NCBI GenBank assembly: GCA_025677835.1 | Contig: JAIXMR010000022.1 | Coordinates: forward strand, 62,001-126,000 | Direction: 5' to 3' | DNA from: Sporodiniella umbellata | Lineage: Eukaryota; Mucoromycota; Mucoromycetes; Mucorales; Rhizopodaceae | Length of the DNA stretch: 64,000 nucleotides | The notes under the pieces: generated by a model | Database searches by the model: none | What the model saw: only the letters and a program-made list of their open reading frames with translations | What the model was told of the DNA's origin: nothing | Shown: positions 32,811 to 43,686 of the stretch, piece by piece | Position numbering within the stretch: the first letter of the stretch is position 1 | Layout: each line of letters opens with the position of its first letter | Position numbers and translations under genes: made by a program

Positions 32811-35512
32811 GGATGCCGTGGAAGAGGAGAAGATACGGACTATTAGCAAATGAATTTAATGTGCACAGCCATCTTTTTCTCTATCATGGCAGCTTATGTA
32901 ACGTCTGTGTAACAGTGTTTTTTTTATATACATACACATATTTGCTTTGCCACAAAGTATGCTTCAGCATAATCACTGTATTACTTAATTGTATTAAAAT
33001 TGTTCTACTTGATATTTGTTGTTGTTTTTGCTTTGTAACATGCTATCCAGTTCTGATCTTTAATCACTAGTTTGTGATTAGTTTTCGTTGCTCTCTTTCT
33101 ACGTATATAAGAATAGCAATAACGGAGTATAGATAACCGAAAGTAGTGTTTGCCCCATATAAAACAGTCATCTCCGGTTTGATCGCATCTAACTTTTTTT
33201 TTTTTTTTTTTGCTAAGGTGGACCAATTTTCCAGAATATCAAAATTTCACATACTCAGCTTTTGAAATTGCTAAGCTCAGGCAAAAATAAACACATTTAC
33301 TTTATGTTGACAAACATTCTTGTCAGTCAATAATTGTATCTTTCTTGGTCTTGTCTTACGATTTAATAAGCAAGTACCAACGTTTATACACCAGAATTAT
33401 GATGCTAACTAGAGACTTGCTAAAAAAAATATTTATGACAACTAAAAAAAGAAAAAATATCATTGGCCCTTTTTTTGAATTTACAGTTGATAATTCAAAA
33501 AAAGAAATCAAATACCCTATAGCCAATCAAATTTCTGACCATTGATGTATAAATTTAAGGCGAAGCTACATAATAGGGTGGTAAACGCAACAAACTTGAG
33601 CTAAATGGAAATACAATTATGCAGAGTACAGAAAAGTTTAAAGGATAATAAAAAAAAAAAGCTCATAAACAAAAGGTTCATGGCTAAAATAGCGTCTTCA
33701 GGCTTTCAAAAGAAAATCTTAAACAAAAGCCAGACCTAATTTACAAAAGCCGTTTTTCACGTAAATGAAAAAGTGATAAATACACTGCAAAGCAAGTCCT
33801 CAACCTTTTTTTTTTCTAAAACACACACATGTATGTGTTTCATAACAAGTGATAAGCATATGTGAGAGAGTTTACGAGTAACTACTCGCATTTTTTTAGA
33901 CTGGAATCTGGGTTGCAGTCAGCCTCATATTATAAACTAATCTTGTTTTTGTTTGTTTAATACAGTATTAGAGTTTCATATTTTCTATTTTAGTTCTTTA
34001 GTAAAACAAATAGATTCTTATTTTCTAAACTGCAGAAGTTGCTTTAAAGAAAAAACTTAATAAAACCACAATAGAAAAAACATGTGTAGTATCTCTTGCA
34101 CCATTTTCTATCAATTAAAATCCTAATCTCGGGAAACCACTTCTGACAAAAAAAAACATGCAAAGCCTCGCAGTGACAACAGATATGTTTAACTTCTTTT
34201 GTGTTCCTCAAAACTTTGCAGCTGAAAAAAAAAAAAAAAGTAAACTGATTTTTACATTTAATAGAAAGTGGTAGAGCTACACAATAAAGCCTTTTATCTC
34301 ATCAGGAACTACGATAACCGTCATTCAACAAGTAGATCAATAATAACTACAATACGACAGAGCCACGTTTAGAAAGTATGCTTTGGTTTCCATTAAATTT
34401 TTTGATGAAATGGATAGAAAACTGTTTTTTGAAATCGAGGTTTCTCTTAAATATCAGTGTTTTAAAATGTATATATCAAAATTAGTAAAAGATAAGCTGA
34501 TGGAGACGTTTCAAGACCAAGCAGGTTTTAAAAACCGACATAGTGTTTTATTATATTTCTAAAGTTATCTTTCATAAATTCACTCGTACCACATAAAAAC
34601 ATAGCCCAGATACGTCTAATTTATGGTCTGGTAGTATCTATAGAACACTTTCTCTGAGGATGCACTATCGAAGGGGATGAACAAAGCCACTGTGATATCC
34701 TAGCTTTTCACAGATCCGGTCTCGAAATTACAGGATAGGCTATTAGAAGAGGTTTTTAATTCCAGCGCAAGTGCTGACATGCAACGCATTTAAACTCTGG
34801 CAGGCCTCGAGCGCTTTTCACTAAAAAATTTATATATCTGGCTAAAGGAAATGCTGGTACTGACACTTTGTCGATAGCACAGAGTGATCGTATATAACGG
34901 AGCCTTAGATGGTTGATGTCATTGGCGGAGATCAGCGTTCACAAGCTGATAATCAAAAGAAGCTACATTTATTTCCCCCTGCTTCTATTTTTTGGGCTGT
35001 TCATAAACTTCCTTTTTACTTTTCAATTATACTACAGTTAGATAGAAAGAAACGAAAATCAATGGTGTTAGCGGCATAAAAAAACTGTTAGCGAGGTATG
35101 ACAAACGTAGAAAAAAAAAAAGAAACTTTAAGCTCCTATGAAAAGCTTCCTGTCCGGCTGAATATTGAAAAGCCTAAAAAAAAGGAACCTTTTCTTGTAT
35201 TCTAGTTCAGCTTTTTTTTTTTGAACTTGTTCTAACTGTGTCTTCTATTGACCCTTTTTAATCTTACCCCCTCCTTTTTTTTTCTGTAAATTTTTTTCTA
35301 AAAAAATTAAATAAATAGACTTCATTCTAAGTTTTAAAATAAATCATCAAAAAAGAAAGGGATTTCTACATGTTGCTTCCAATCACGAGCTTTGAGTGTT
35401 TTATTCATTTCGTAATCCTAGCAGGGCTTGACTTTTATTTTTTTTTGAAGATTCTTTGAAAAAAAGTTGCAAATGAGAAAGACTAATGAGGTTTATTGGT
35501 CAGGTATAAGGT
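32811..35512. other. 2.7-kb gene-poor region
   Basis: AT-rich with many A/T runs and no intact gene. Around 34616-34800 the plus strand carries a stop-broken piece resembling the end of a LINE-type reverse transcriptase, listed as a finding. The remainder shows only short meaningless frames. Confidence 0.5.
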
Positions 35513-36136
35513 TCAGTGAACAGGGATTTTTTCAGCTTGGCGCACCTCACTTCTTTTAATAGATGTATTCACCTTGACAGACATATCCATCTCCATAGAC
35601 GTTGGCTCACCAACCACTGTCTGATCTTCCTCTTCTTCGCCGTGCTCAAATTTTGTTCCAATATGCTCGTCTTCCCTTGGCCCCGCACAGCCTGTAAGAA
35701 TCTGTTTTGGACATTGCGCCATGTCGTTCATCACTTTTTCTCCTTCTCCGGCACATTTTAGTATGTGTTGTCGCAAGTCATCAATGCCTTCTTCTTTGTA
35801 AGAATTCGTTACTTTATATACACCCTCAACGAGTGGGTGGTTGTGGACATTGAAATCAGTAACACTCCTGATAATCCAAAGCTTCTTTTTAGAGGCTATT
35901 GAAGCTGATAACAGCCATTGACACCCTGTTTTTTTTGTAGTTTTTTTACGTTTACGTTCGTTACTCTGAATATTATGGGTATTCCTATAAACGCCGCCGT
36001 GGATACACTGAATGTATATACTTCGTCCATTACTTCTTTTAGTAGATACAGCAAAATTTAATTCATTTGCTCGTTTTTGGACAGTAGACATGACCTCTTT
36101 TTTGCTCTCATAAACAGTGTTAATAAGGTCAAGCAT
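35513..36136 (-). CDS. Stand-alone FAR1/WRKY-GCM1-type DNA-binding protein
   Basis: Single exon of 207 residues. The N-terminal half fits the FAR1 DNA-binding domain found in MULE-type transposases and their domesticated descendants: VQKRANELNFAVSTKRSNGR, IQCIHGGVYRN with the first Cys, KKTGCQWLLSAS with the second Cys, and VTDFNVHNHPL with the closing His-x-His pair. The second half is acidic and lacks the MULE DDE transposase and SWIM domains that follow FAR1 in transposons. It is either a domesticated regulator or a truncated transposon gene. The frame is intact and no terminal inverted repeats were noticed nearby. Confidence 0.8.
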   Translation of the reverse strand: MLDLINTVYESKKEVMSTVQKRANELNFAVSTKRSNGRSIYIQCIHGGVYRNTHNIQSNERKRKKTTKKTGCQWLLSASIASKKKLWIIRSVTDFNVHNHPLVEGVYKVTNSYKEEGIDDLRQHILKCAGEGEKVMNDMAQCPKQILTGCAGPREDEHIGTKFEHGEEEEDQTVVGEPTSMEMDMSVKVNTSIKRSEVRQAEKIPVH

Positions 36137-38252
36137 TTTGTATATAGAAAAAAAGTTTCTTTTTTAAAAAAAAAAAAAACAATAACAGAAAAAAAAAAAA
36201 ACAAAATGCGATGAAAAAGAAGAAAACAAAATATACAGAATTGCACTGGCCTAAAATCGTGACAAACGGAGTTATCTTCTGACATTCATCCCTTGTTGCG
36301 CTCAGAATGAAAGCTCATACGTTCTTTTTTTTTTTTCTTGTAACGACTATACGCTGGGACACTACACCCTTAAAAAGCATTCCAATTACAAAACCCATAT
36401 ATACTTCGAAGGCTTTTTTTTTCCTGCTTTTTAAAGGCTAAAACATGCGGTAAAATTGCCAGTGTTTATTTATAGACGGTGCAGTGTCCCGAGTAGTACC
36501 CAAAAAAAAAAAAAAAAAAAGACTGAAGAACAAAAACTTTGTGTATTTGCTCCGATTTTTTTTTTTTTTTTTTTTTTTGCATGTCTAAAAGCTTTTTCTC
36601 TTTAAGTTTACACTGCAGAAAATCCTGGGATATATTTGTGATGTGTTATTAAATGATTACTTTTTATAGAGATAGCAGCAGAAATCAGAGCCTTTTAAAG
36701 TTGCTAAATGCATATTTTCGTTTGCGGGTTTAAAATTTCACTTTACGAAAGAATAATTCAGGTTAAATAGGAGGCACCACATGGGCACCACACCACAACA
36801 GCACTGCACATGGATTTTGACGATCGTAGGTTTTCTTTGCAGTTAATTTTGAAGTACAAGTCTTTAAAAGAAAGACAAAAAAAAAAGATGAGCTTTACGT
36901 GTCTATAGCCAAGTATACAAGCCGTATCTTTTTACGAATGCAAAACATCCAGCTCTGACTATTGTACGTACAACTAAAAGAGCAAAATGAAAATCTTTCT
37001 GTGTAATAAACAGGCTTTGTATTGACAGCTAAACAATCTTACAGTCGATTCAAGATCTCTTTTCTTTTCTTTTCTTTTCATTTTTCTCTTTTTACCGGAT
37101 ACTTTTTCGAGATTAAAAAAGTTCGAATGGGTTTTTTTACATTTTTTTTTTTTTTGGCATAATGTAACGTATACTAGAGTTTGATCAAAGACCTTGAAGC
37201 TTTACTCTCTTTTTAGTATTCCTTTTTTTTTTTTATATCTATATCAAGATAAAGCCGTTAGAAAAAAAAAAGGAATATCTTCAGTCGTTAGCGTAGTGTC
37301 TATTCGTCTATATTCTACAAACTAGGACTGGGTTCTAAAACATCTTTCTGCCGAAAGAACGTACCCAAAGTATAAAATAGGTAGTGAATGATTTTTACTC
37401 TAGAAAAGACGATACAGAACTTATTACTATCAAAAAGCGGTTTGTTTTGTAGTACTTTTAGCACTATTGCTATCGAACTTAGCTTCGTTACTCATAGAAT
37501 TTAGTGATCAGAAATAAGGTTAAAAAGCTTCTCTATCATGCTTGCATTTTTTTTTTTTCGTATTTCCATTGTAGATCGCTTTTCACTACAGTCATTAATA
37601 GTAACACTTTACCAGCATCAAAAGAAACAAAGCTTCTTTTTTGTGCAGAACTTATGACTCATTGTTTACTGTCTAATAGTCATGGTTTAGTCTCTAGTTT
37701 GAGGTTGTTCTCAAAGGCTTTTAAGTAGGTCATCGTATGCTTTACTGTACTATCTTTCGTCATGTCTATGTTTTAAAAATATACTATGTTACTATGTTTA
37801 TTGCCCAAACCTATATATATATATATAAAGCCAGATGCTGCGTTTATAGTTTCAGTAGTCTCTCAACGTTTGCTTCACACAATAGAAAGGGCCTACCTCC
37901 TTTTCTGTTAGTGATATATATTATTTTACATGCCGCGGTATATCGTCTCAACAAAGATACCCCAGCCCAATAAAGTTTGGCACAGGATCAAAATGAATGT
38001 TTTCCTCTCTTCTCCCCCTTTTCTTTTTGAACCAGATGTATGTAGGTTGCATTCTTTAAGAAAAAGGTGTTTAAGCTTTTTGAATATTTCATACCAACGT
38101 TATGTCAATGTTAAAATCAGTTTTGACCTGGGCTGTTCTCTAGCCCTGTGCCAAATAGATGTGGAAGTGGCATTTCCTAAAATGCATGCCCCAGCTTTTC
38201 GGCCTAAAGACACACTTTTTTTTGGTTTGTATTGCAAACAAATGCGTTTATT
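36137..38252. other. 2.1-kb gene-poor region
   Basis: Upstream flank of the FAR1-type gene and 3' flank of the phosphofructokinase-2 gene. It holds poly-A/T tracts (36502-36519, 36558-36578), TTTTC repeats at about 37059-37079 and a 16-bp inverted repeat at 37217-37232/37262-37277. Open frames at 37504-37728 and 37930-38448 (partly antisense to the last exon) are considered spurious. Confidence 0.5.
37217..37277. repeat. Inverted repeat, 16-bp perfect arms
   Basis: TATTC plus a C/T run at 37217-37232 is matched by its complement at 37262-37277, with a 29-nt loop. It lies in intergenic DNA. Because ten positions of each arm are homopolymer, part of the match is low complexity. Confidence 0.6.
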
Positions 38253-40140
38253 TTATAATACATTGGCTGAATTTTTTGGTGTAACTGCAATAGGGGAAAT
38301 GGGCAGCATGGGAGTCGGGGCATCAGAAATTTCGCCGCTGGCTCCTACGTTTGTACTGATGAACATATCATTACTCAACACACGCATCCCTTGCCCTTTA
38401 GGTCTAAAGGTATCTACAGCGCCCACATCCACTAATCAAATATATTAGTTAACATGGCCACATGGTGTATTTAGTGGACCTACCTTTATATAATTTTTCT
38501 TCACTTGAAAAAGCTCTTGGTTTCAGTTCTATGATAGTATGAAGAGGAATACGTGCATAAGGAAGCTCTTCATGAGTTAGTCCCATAAAATACGAATACA
38601 TGCACCGAATGGTTGCTTGATGAGATATAATTAAAATGTTTTCGTGTCTTTCCAGATCCATGATAACAGGCTCAAGTCTAGCCACCAAATCACGATAACT
38701 CTAAGCCATATAAGTCTCTGCATATACTAGTTTGAATATGTACCTCTCCTCCGCGATATCTATAGTTGAACTTGTCTTCATCTCGACGGGCAAAGTCTTC
38801 AGGATATTTTTCCTTTTTTTTTTTTAAAAAAAAGAGTCAACATATATAAGTTTGCTAGATTTTAACTTACTGCAATTTCGTCGTAAGTCATACCATCACA
38901 CACACCCGTATCTAACTCGTCTAGTGCCTTCCATTGTTTCTTGGGGAAATCTAAATGTCGGGCGGTCTGGATAGTTCTTGCCATAGTTGATGTCCAAACA
39001 GTGAGCGGTCGATCGCCTATATTCTTCTTTACTAATTCTGGTAACTTTAAGGCGTATTGTTCTCCTCTTGGTGATAGGCCAGCATCACCACCAATTCTGT
39101 CTTCAAGATTAAAGAGTGACTCTCCATGCTATATAAAACACACACACATTTATACACTTATTTAGCTCTTTTCTGCTTTCTTTTTTTTTCTCTATTTGTT
39201 CTACTCACTCTACTAAACCAAATACGCTTGGGTCTTGTATGCAAATTCATCAAGTAATATACAATTTTACTTTCCAAGTAACCACGGATAGTATTGATAA
39301 TATACTGACTCCCCATGTTGATTAATTTCATGTATGTCAGTTCTTTTTCGGTCATTGTTTCATAGTATGCCTCATAACGATCAATTCGATCTATATAATC
39401 CTGCGTAGCCACTTCGGGGTCTAGATTTTCATAATCAGGGGAGGATAACTTTACGTCCTTGATGTTAGACATGATAATATTGTGAACATCGCATATTGAT
39501 TCAATAAACAAGACTTGAATATTCGATTTAGTCAACTCTTCGTTAATCCAGGCTCGGTCTGCCTTTGTCGAATTGGTAGCATCAAATATAGCAGCTATTC
39601 CATCCTCTTTGCTATACCAATCAATCATATCTTTCAATGCAATTTTGGCGGCCTCTTGACGCTTTTCCACACCATCTTTGTTCTTTATATCAAAAAAATC
39701 GGGAGGGGGATGTAGACCGGCTATCTTTCGTCGATAGTTTCCAACACAGAATATCTCTGTTTTTATCCCTAGCCAGTTTAAATATCTGCAGACTATATTA
39801 TACGTTTTTTTTTTTAAAAAAAATAGTAACAGCAATAATACATATATATATATATATTTGTATTATAGCAACAGAGTACAATAAAAAACGTAAGTAACTA
39901 TGTAAATCATTTCGTATGCTAATTACTTTTATAGGCTATATACGTTTTTCCTCGTGCAGGTAGCCCTACCATCTATAAAACACATTAGGCAACGGATTCA
40001 CGTTAGTTTTCATAATTTCTTGTAAATTACCACACATGCTATACGAAAATCTAGTTACAAGGCGAAAATCAAAATACATAAAAAGTCAGTTGTATATTCA
40101 AAGAAACTTTTTTGTTAGTCTTACTGGCACTTGGATTCAT
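38253..40140 (-). CDS. Bifunctional 6-phosphofructo-2-kinase/fructose-2,6-bisphosphatase
   Basis: Makes and destroys fructose 2,6-bisphosphate, the allosteric switch of glycolysis and gluconeogenesis in the cytosol. Exons in reading order are 40140-40125, 40050-40031, 39972-39927, 39792-39209, 39128-38871, 38812-38744, 38700-38484 and 38431-38253, giving 462 residues. The first three exons are only 16, 20 and 46 nt but together rebuild the Walker A loop VMVGLPARGKTY (Gly15-Thr22). The kinase part continues with FCVGNYRRKIAG and IFDATNSTKADR. The phosphatase part starts at SRHGES (His223), with DELDTG (Glu293) and ISHQATIR (His358), so all three catalytic residues are present and both activities are likely. 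Removing the 52-nt intron 38432-38483 extends the protein past an early stop. The C-terminal tail is Ser/Pro-rich and may be phosphorylated. Confidence 0.94.
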
Positions 40141-41270
40141 GTCTGTTTTTTTTTCTCAAAATAAAAAGAGAATGGTGTAGAAAAAAGGGAAGGGAAAAAG
40201 TAGAGTAAATGAAAATTATGTAAATAGTCTTCAGTATCGACCAACTCCGATTCCTATTTTATGTGGTGTTTATTCTTGTAGAAAGGTTGCTCAATAAATC
40301 GAATATTGCGTTGCTTTATAAATAAAGCTAAGCTACTCTCTCAAGCACTGGCCTTCTTATACCTACTTGGTAGATTGATTTGGTAGTTGCGAAAAATCAT
40401 ATCTGTGAGAAATTCGTTTCCTTGTGAAACCGTCTATTTTCAAGTCAGCAGTCAAGTATGTGTTGTATCTCAATAGGAAGCGTCGTATAACCTAAACTCA
40501 AAATGATAGAAATGGTAAAGAGATCAACCTCTTTGAACATAAAATACGATCCAAAGTCGGTTTGTCCAGATACAGCCATATCCTTAATCGCTTATACCTT
40601 TACCCGGACTGCTTTCTGGTTTTCAACACTGTGAACTTAGATTTATTAGGTAAGCCTAATCTACAGCGTCGAGATGAATTAGACCAATAAAAGCTTGGTT
40701 ACAGGTATAAAGGTCTGGAACAAACGGTTGCTCTTTGACATCAGATAAAGGCTTATTGAGAAAAAGAAAAAAAAAATCAAGCGTGTTATTTTGAAAAGCT
40801 AATCGTTTGCTATAAAAAAAAAGGTAAGGAAAACCCCAAAACGCGTTTCTTGCAGACCAATTTTTATGCAACAACTCGTTTTGAAAGAAACAGTTGAGAT
40901 GTTGTGCTCCTTCCGTACAGTGTTTTGTATCAAAAAAGTCAACAGGCGTGATTTCATGAATTTTTGACTCAATGTCTGCATATGTATGAGGTAATCGTGT
41001 TTATGTATCACTTTTTTTTTTTTTTTTACCAATACAATTACTGCTTTATACAGTACTTTACCCTGTTGAAAAGTAAAGTTTAAAGGTACTTTATGCTATG
41101 ATTTAACCAAAGGCGTCGGTGTCTGAAAAGGGATCCGTGCCGGACAAATTGCTTCTTTTGAGAGGAAGCGCAAGTTGACAAATCAGGGGAGATTGAGTGT
41201 GTAAGTTTTGTAGGGAAGAGCATGCTGCATCAAACAATGAATCCTTCTTTCCGTGCACCCATACGAAATC
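40141..41270. other. Divergent intergenic region
   Basis: About 1.1 kb between the starts of the phosphofructokinase-2 gene and the ribosomal protein gene. It should hold both promoters. Minus-strand frames at 40656-41032 are low-complexity and unsupported. A T16 run sits at 41012-41028. Confidence 0.5.
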
Positions 41271-41784
41271 ATGAAGTACAGTGCTGGTAATCTATTTAGA
41301 AAAAACAACATTTTGAGATCGATGATGGATGAATTGATTATTGCGTTCTTTTAGATGTCAGTTCTTCTCGCAGAAAGAGCAGAAAGGCTCACTTCTCCGC
41401 CACCTCCGATGTTCGTCGCAAGATCATGAGTGCACCTTTGTCCAAGGAACTCCGTGAAAAGTACACTTCTCGTTCCATTCCCGTCCGCAAGGATGATACC
41501 GTCATGGTTGTCCGTGGTACCTACAAGGGCCGTGAAGGAAAGATCACTCAAGTCTACCGTAAGAAATGGGTTATTCACATTGACCGTGTTGCTCGCGAAA
41601 AGGTCAATGGTGCCACTGCCCCTATTGGCATTAGCCCCTCTAAGGTCGTTGTCACTAGCTTGAAGTTGGACAAGAGCCGTGTTGCTATCCTTGAACGCAA
41701 GAGCAACAAGGATGCTATGAAGCAGGTAACTTTTGGGAACGATTGAAGTTGTAGCCAATATGTATTAACTCTACTACTTAGTAA
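41271..41784 (+). CDS. RPL26: 60S ribosomal protein L26 (uL24)
   Basis: Component of the large ribosomal subunit near the tunnel exit. Exons are 41271-41286, 41355-41725 and 41782-41784, giving 129 residues, the normal length. The 16-nt first exon encodes MKYSA and the join gives [23 protein letters not shown]. Downstream, [38 protein letters not shown] and [14 protein letters not shown] follow the family closely, including the KOW motif. The last intron (41726-41781) ends immediately before a TAA, so the final coding exon is just the stop codon. If this intron is retained, six residues (VTFGND) are added before another stop. An AATAAA signal follows at 41813. Confidence 0.95.
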
Positions 41785-42557
41785 TTTCTTTATTTTTTTC
41801 ATGATTTAATACAATAAAAAAAAACCCTTTTGTATGAAAGCAGAACAAACGATATTGGACTTGAAATATTTACACTGTTCTACTATACATGGACCTTGTA
41901 TATGTATTTGTGAAGCTTTTTAAATTCATAAAGTTAATCGGCAGTCCATTGTTTCGTTTTACAGTAAGGGGCACAAGCCAACTCGCAATCGAAAAGAAAA
42001 CGTATACAAAGATTATCAAGTAATATTCCTGCAAACTATCTATGCTTCAAGAAAAGGAAGACTGCGAGAAAGTAGAAAACGCGCACTCTGTCATAAAGAC
42101 ATTTTTTGTATTGTTTTCTTTTTCTTGAAAAAAAAATAAAACAGGTTGCAACGTCTTATTACTTAATAACAGCCTTCAAGTTCATTTGCTAAGGGTAGCT
42201 CTAAAAACACTCTTCTATTCACATTGTGTCTCCACCTCGCTTTGCAAAGTAACCTCAAAGCAGTCGAAAAAGTCAATGATTGAAAACAAGAAAAAAATAA
42301 AAACGTCTAGCATCCAATTGTGATTGAAAGTGTAAGATTGAAATGAGTGCTTATCTTTTTTGGTGGAAGGTGGACATTGCACAGACTAAGTTCAGCTAAA
42401 CCCAATATACAAGTCGTTTTTTTCTCACTAGTGAAAAGCACAATCACTTTGATTTTCTGCAGTCAAATGTTTATCAGTTGTTTGCTTTGTTTACATCTTT
42501 TTTTTTTTTTTTTTTTGTGTTTATTGTAGTTTTTAAGAAAGTCAATGGTTGCTGAAT
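41785..42557. other. Spacer between convergent genes
   Basis: 3' flanks of the L26 and RPB10 genes, with an AATAAAAAAAAA signal near 41813, TTTCTTTTTCTTG/A runs near 42115-42140 and a T18 run at 42498-42516. No gene was recognised. Confidence 0.5.
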
Positions 42558-42897
42558 CTATGACCGTCCACGATCTCTGGTACGTTCCAGGGCTATTAAA
42601 AAATAATTAGTTTCCAAAGCGCTGCATCAACAAAAGGGTCTAAATTTACGATTGTAATGTAAAAGCTTCTCAATTAAATCGACATGTGTTAAAACCATAC
42701 GTCTACAACAGTATCGTTTGAGTCCAAGGGCATCTAAGGCCTCACTAAAGACATGATGGGTGAGTATTACGGGCTGTTGTTTTTTATTTCGCTGTTTCTC
42801 ACCCTTCAGTGTACTCGGCTTGAAGAAGAGAAAGATAATTGTCCCATTTGTTACCAATAACTTTGCCACATGAAAAACAACGAACAGGAATAATCAT
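42558..42897 (-). CDS. RPB10: RNA polymerase I/II/III shared subunit RPB10 (ABC10-beta)
   Basis: Small zinc-binding subunit common to all three nuclear RNA polymerases. Exons in reading order are 42897-42803, 42744-42650 and 42592-42558, giving 74 residues. The start [18 protein letters not shown] carries the first Cys pair (Cys7, Cys10). [16 protein letters not shown] carries the second (Cys44, Cys45), followed by [17 protein letters not shown] as in yeast and human. The last intron (42593-42649) must be removed to give YNPLE; without it the frame would read [10 protein letters not shown]. All three exons and two 57-58-nt introns fit perfectly. Confidence 0.96.
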
Positions 42898-43686
42898 TTT
42901 GGTAAATGCAATAGAAAGACACGCTACTGATAAGTGAACGGAACTTACATTTTTTTTTTCAATTCAGTTGAAGAAGACAAGTGGCTTAGCTTTCGCTTAC
43001 TTTTCGTGATTGAATAACAGGTCTCGATTCAGCCTCTTCCGAGAGTCAGTTATGAAAAGTCATGTGCTCACAGAAATCATCGCTGTTTAGCTGCCTGATA
43101 TGAATTATTTCATTTCTTTTTTGGACCAATAGTTACTTCTGATATCCCTTTTGGACATAAAAAGCTGGGGGAGTTCAATATTACTAATTTTGTTTTCAAA
43201 CAACAGTTTCTGTTGAATCACAAGGGGCATGTACAGCACTTTTGTATTTGAAAACAGTGTAGTAACAAGTGAAGCTACACTTTGCTCTAATTGGGATGAT
43301 CTTGTTTTAGTAGGAAATGTAATCTGAGTATAATACACTAACATTAAAAGAGAAAGCGGTAGTCATCGAAACGAAGCTAGTAGTTCAATGTTACATTTAA
43401 CCCTAAAAACGTACTGGTATCATCCATTGTTTGCTACACGTTAGTATAAAGTCTTGAGGTTGATTTGTACAATAGCAGATAAAAAAAAGCTCCCAGGCTT
43501 TGACGTTATGGTGTTTCAGCAATAAACAGTAACATACGGTCTTTTAATAAGGCGAGTGTATAGCACTCGTCTACATCTTTGTATACTATTAAAAAAAAAC
43601 ATGAGATATAAAAAAGTATGCTCTATTTATTAAATTTTAAGTTAAGGTCAATAGAGAAAAATATATGGTACAATTATATATATAGT
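42898..43686. other. Intergenic spacer
   Basis: Upstream flank of RPB10 and 3' flank of the TBC gene. No feature was recognised apart from an A/T-rich stretch near 43590-43690. The small frame 43105-43344 (minus) shows no family likeness. Confidence 0.45.

Noticed and set aside
37930..38448. 172-residue plus-strand open frame
   Set aside because: It lies partly antisense to the terminal exon and an intron of the phosphofructokinase-2 gene and has no protein-like composition.
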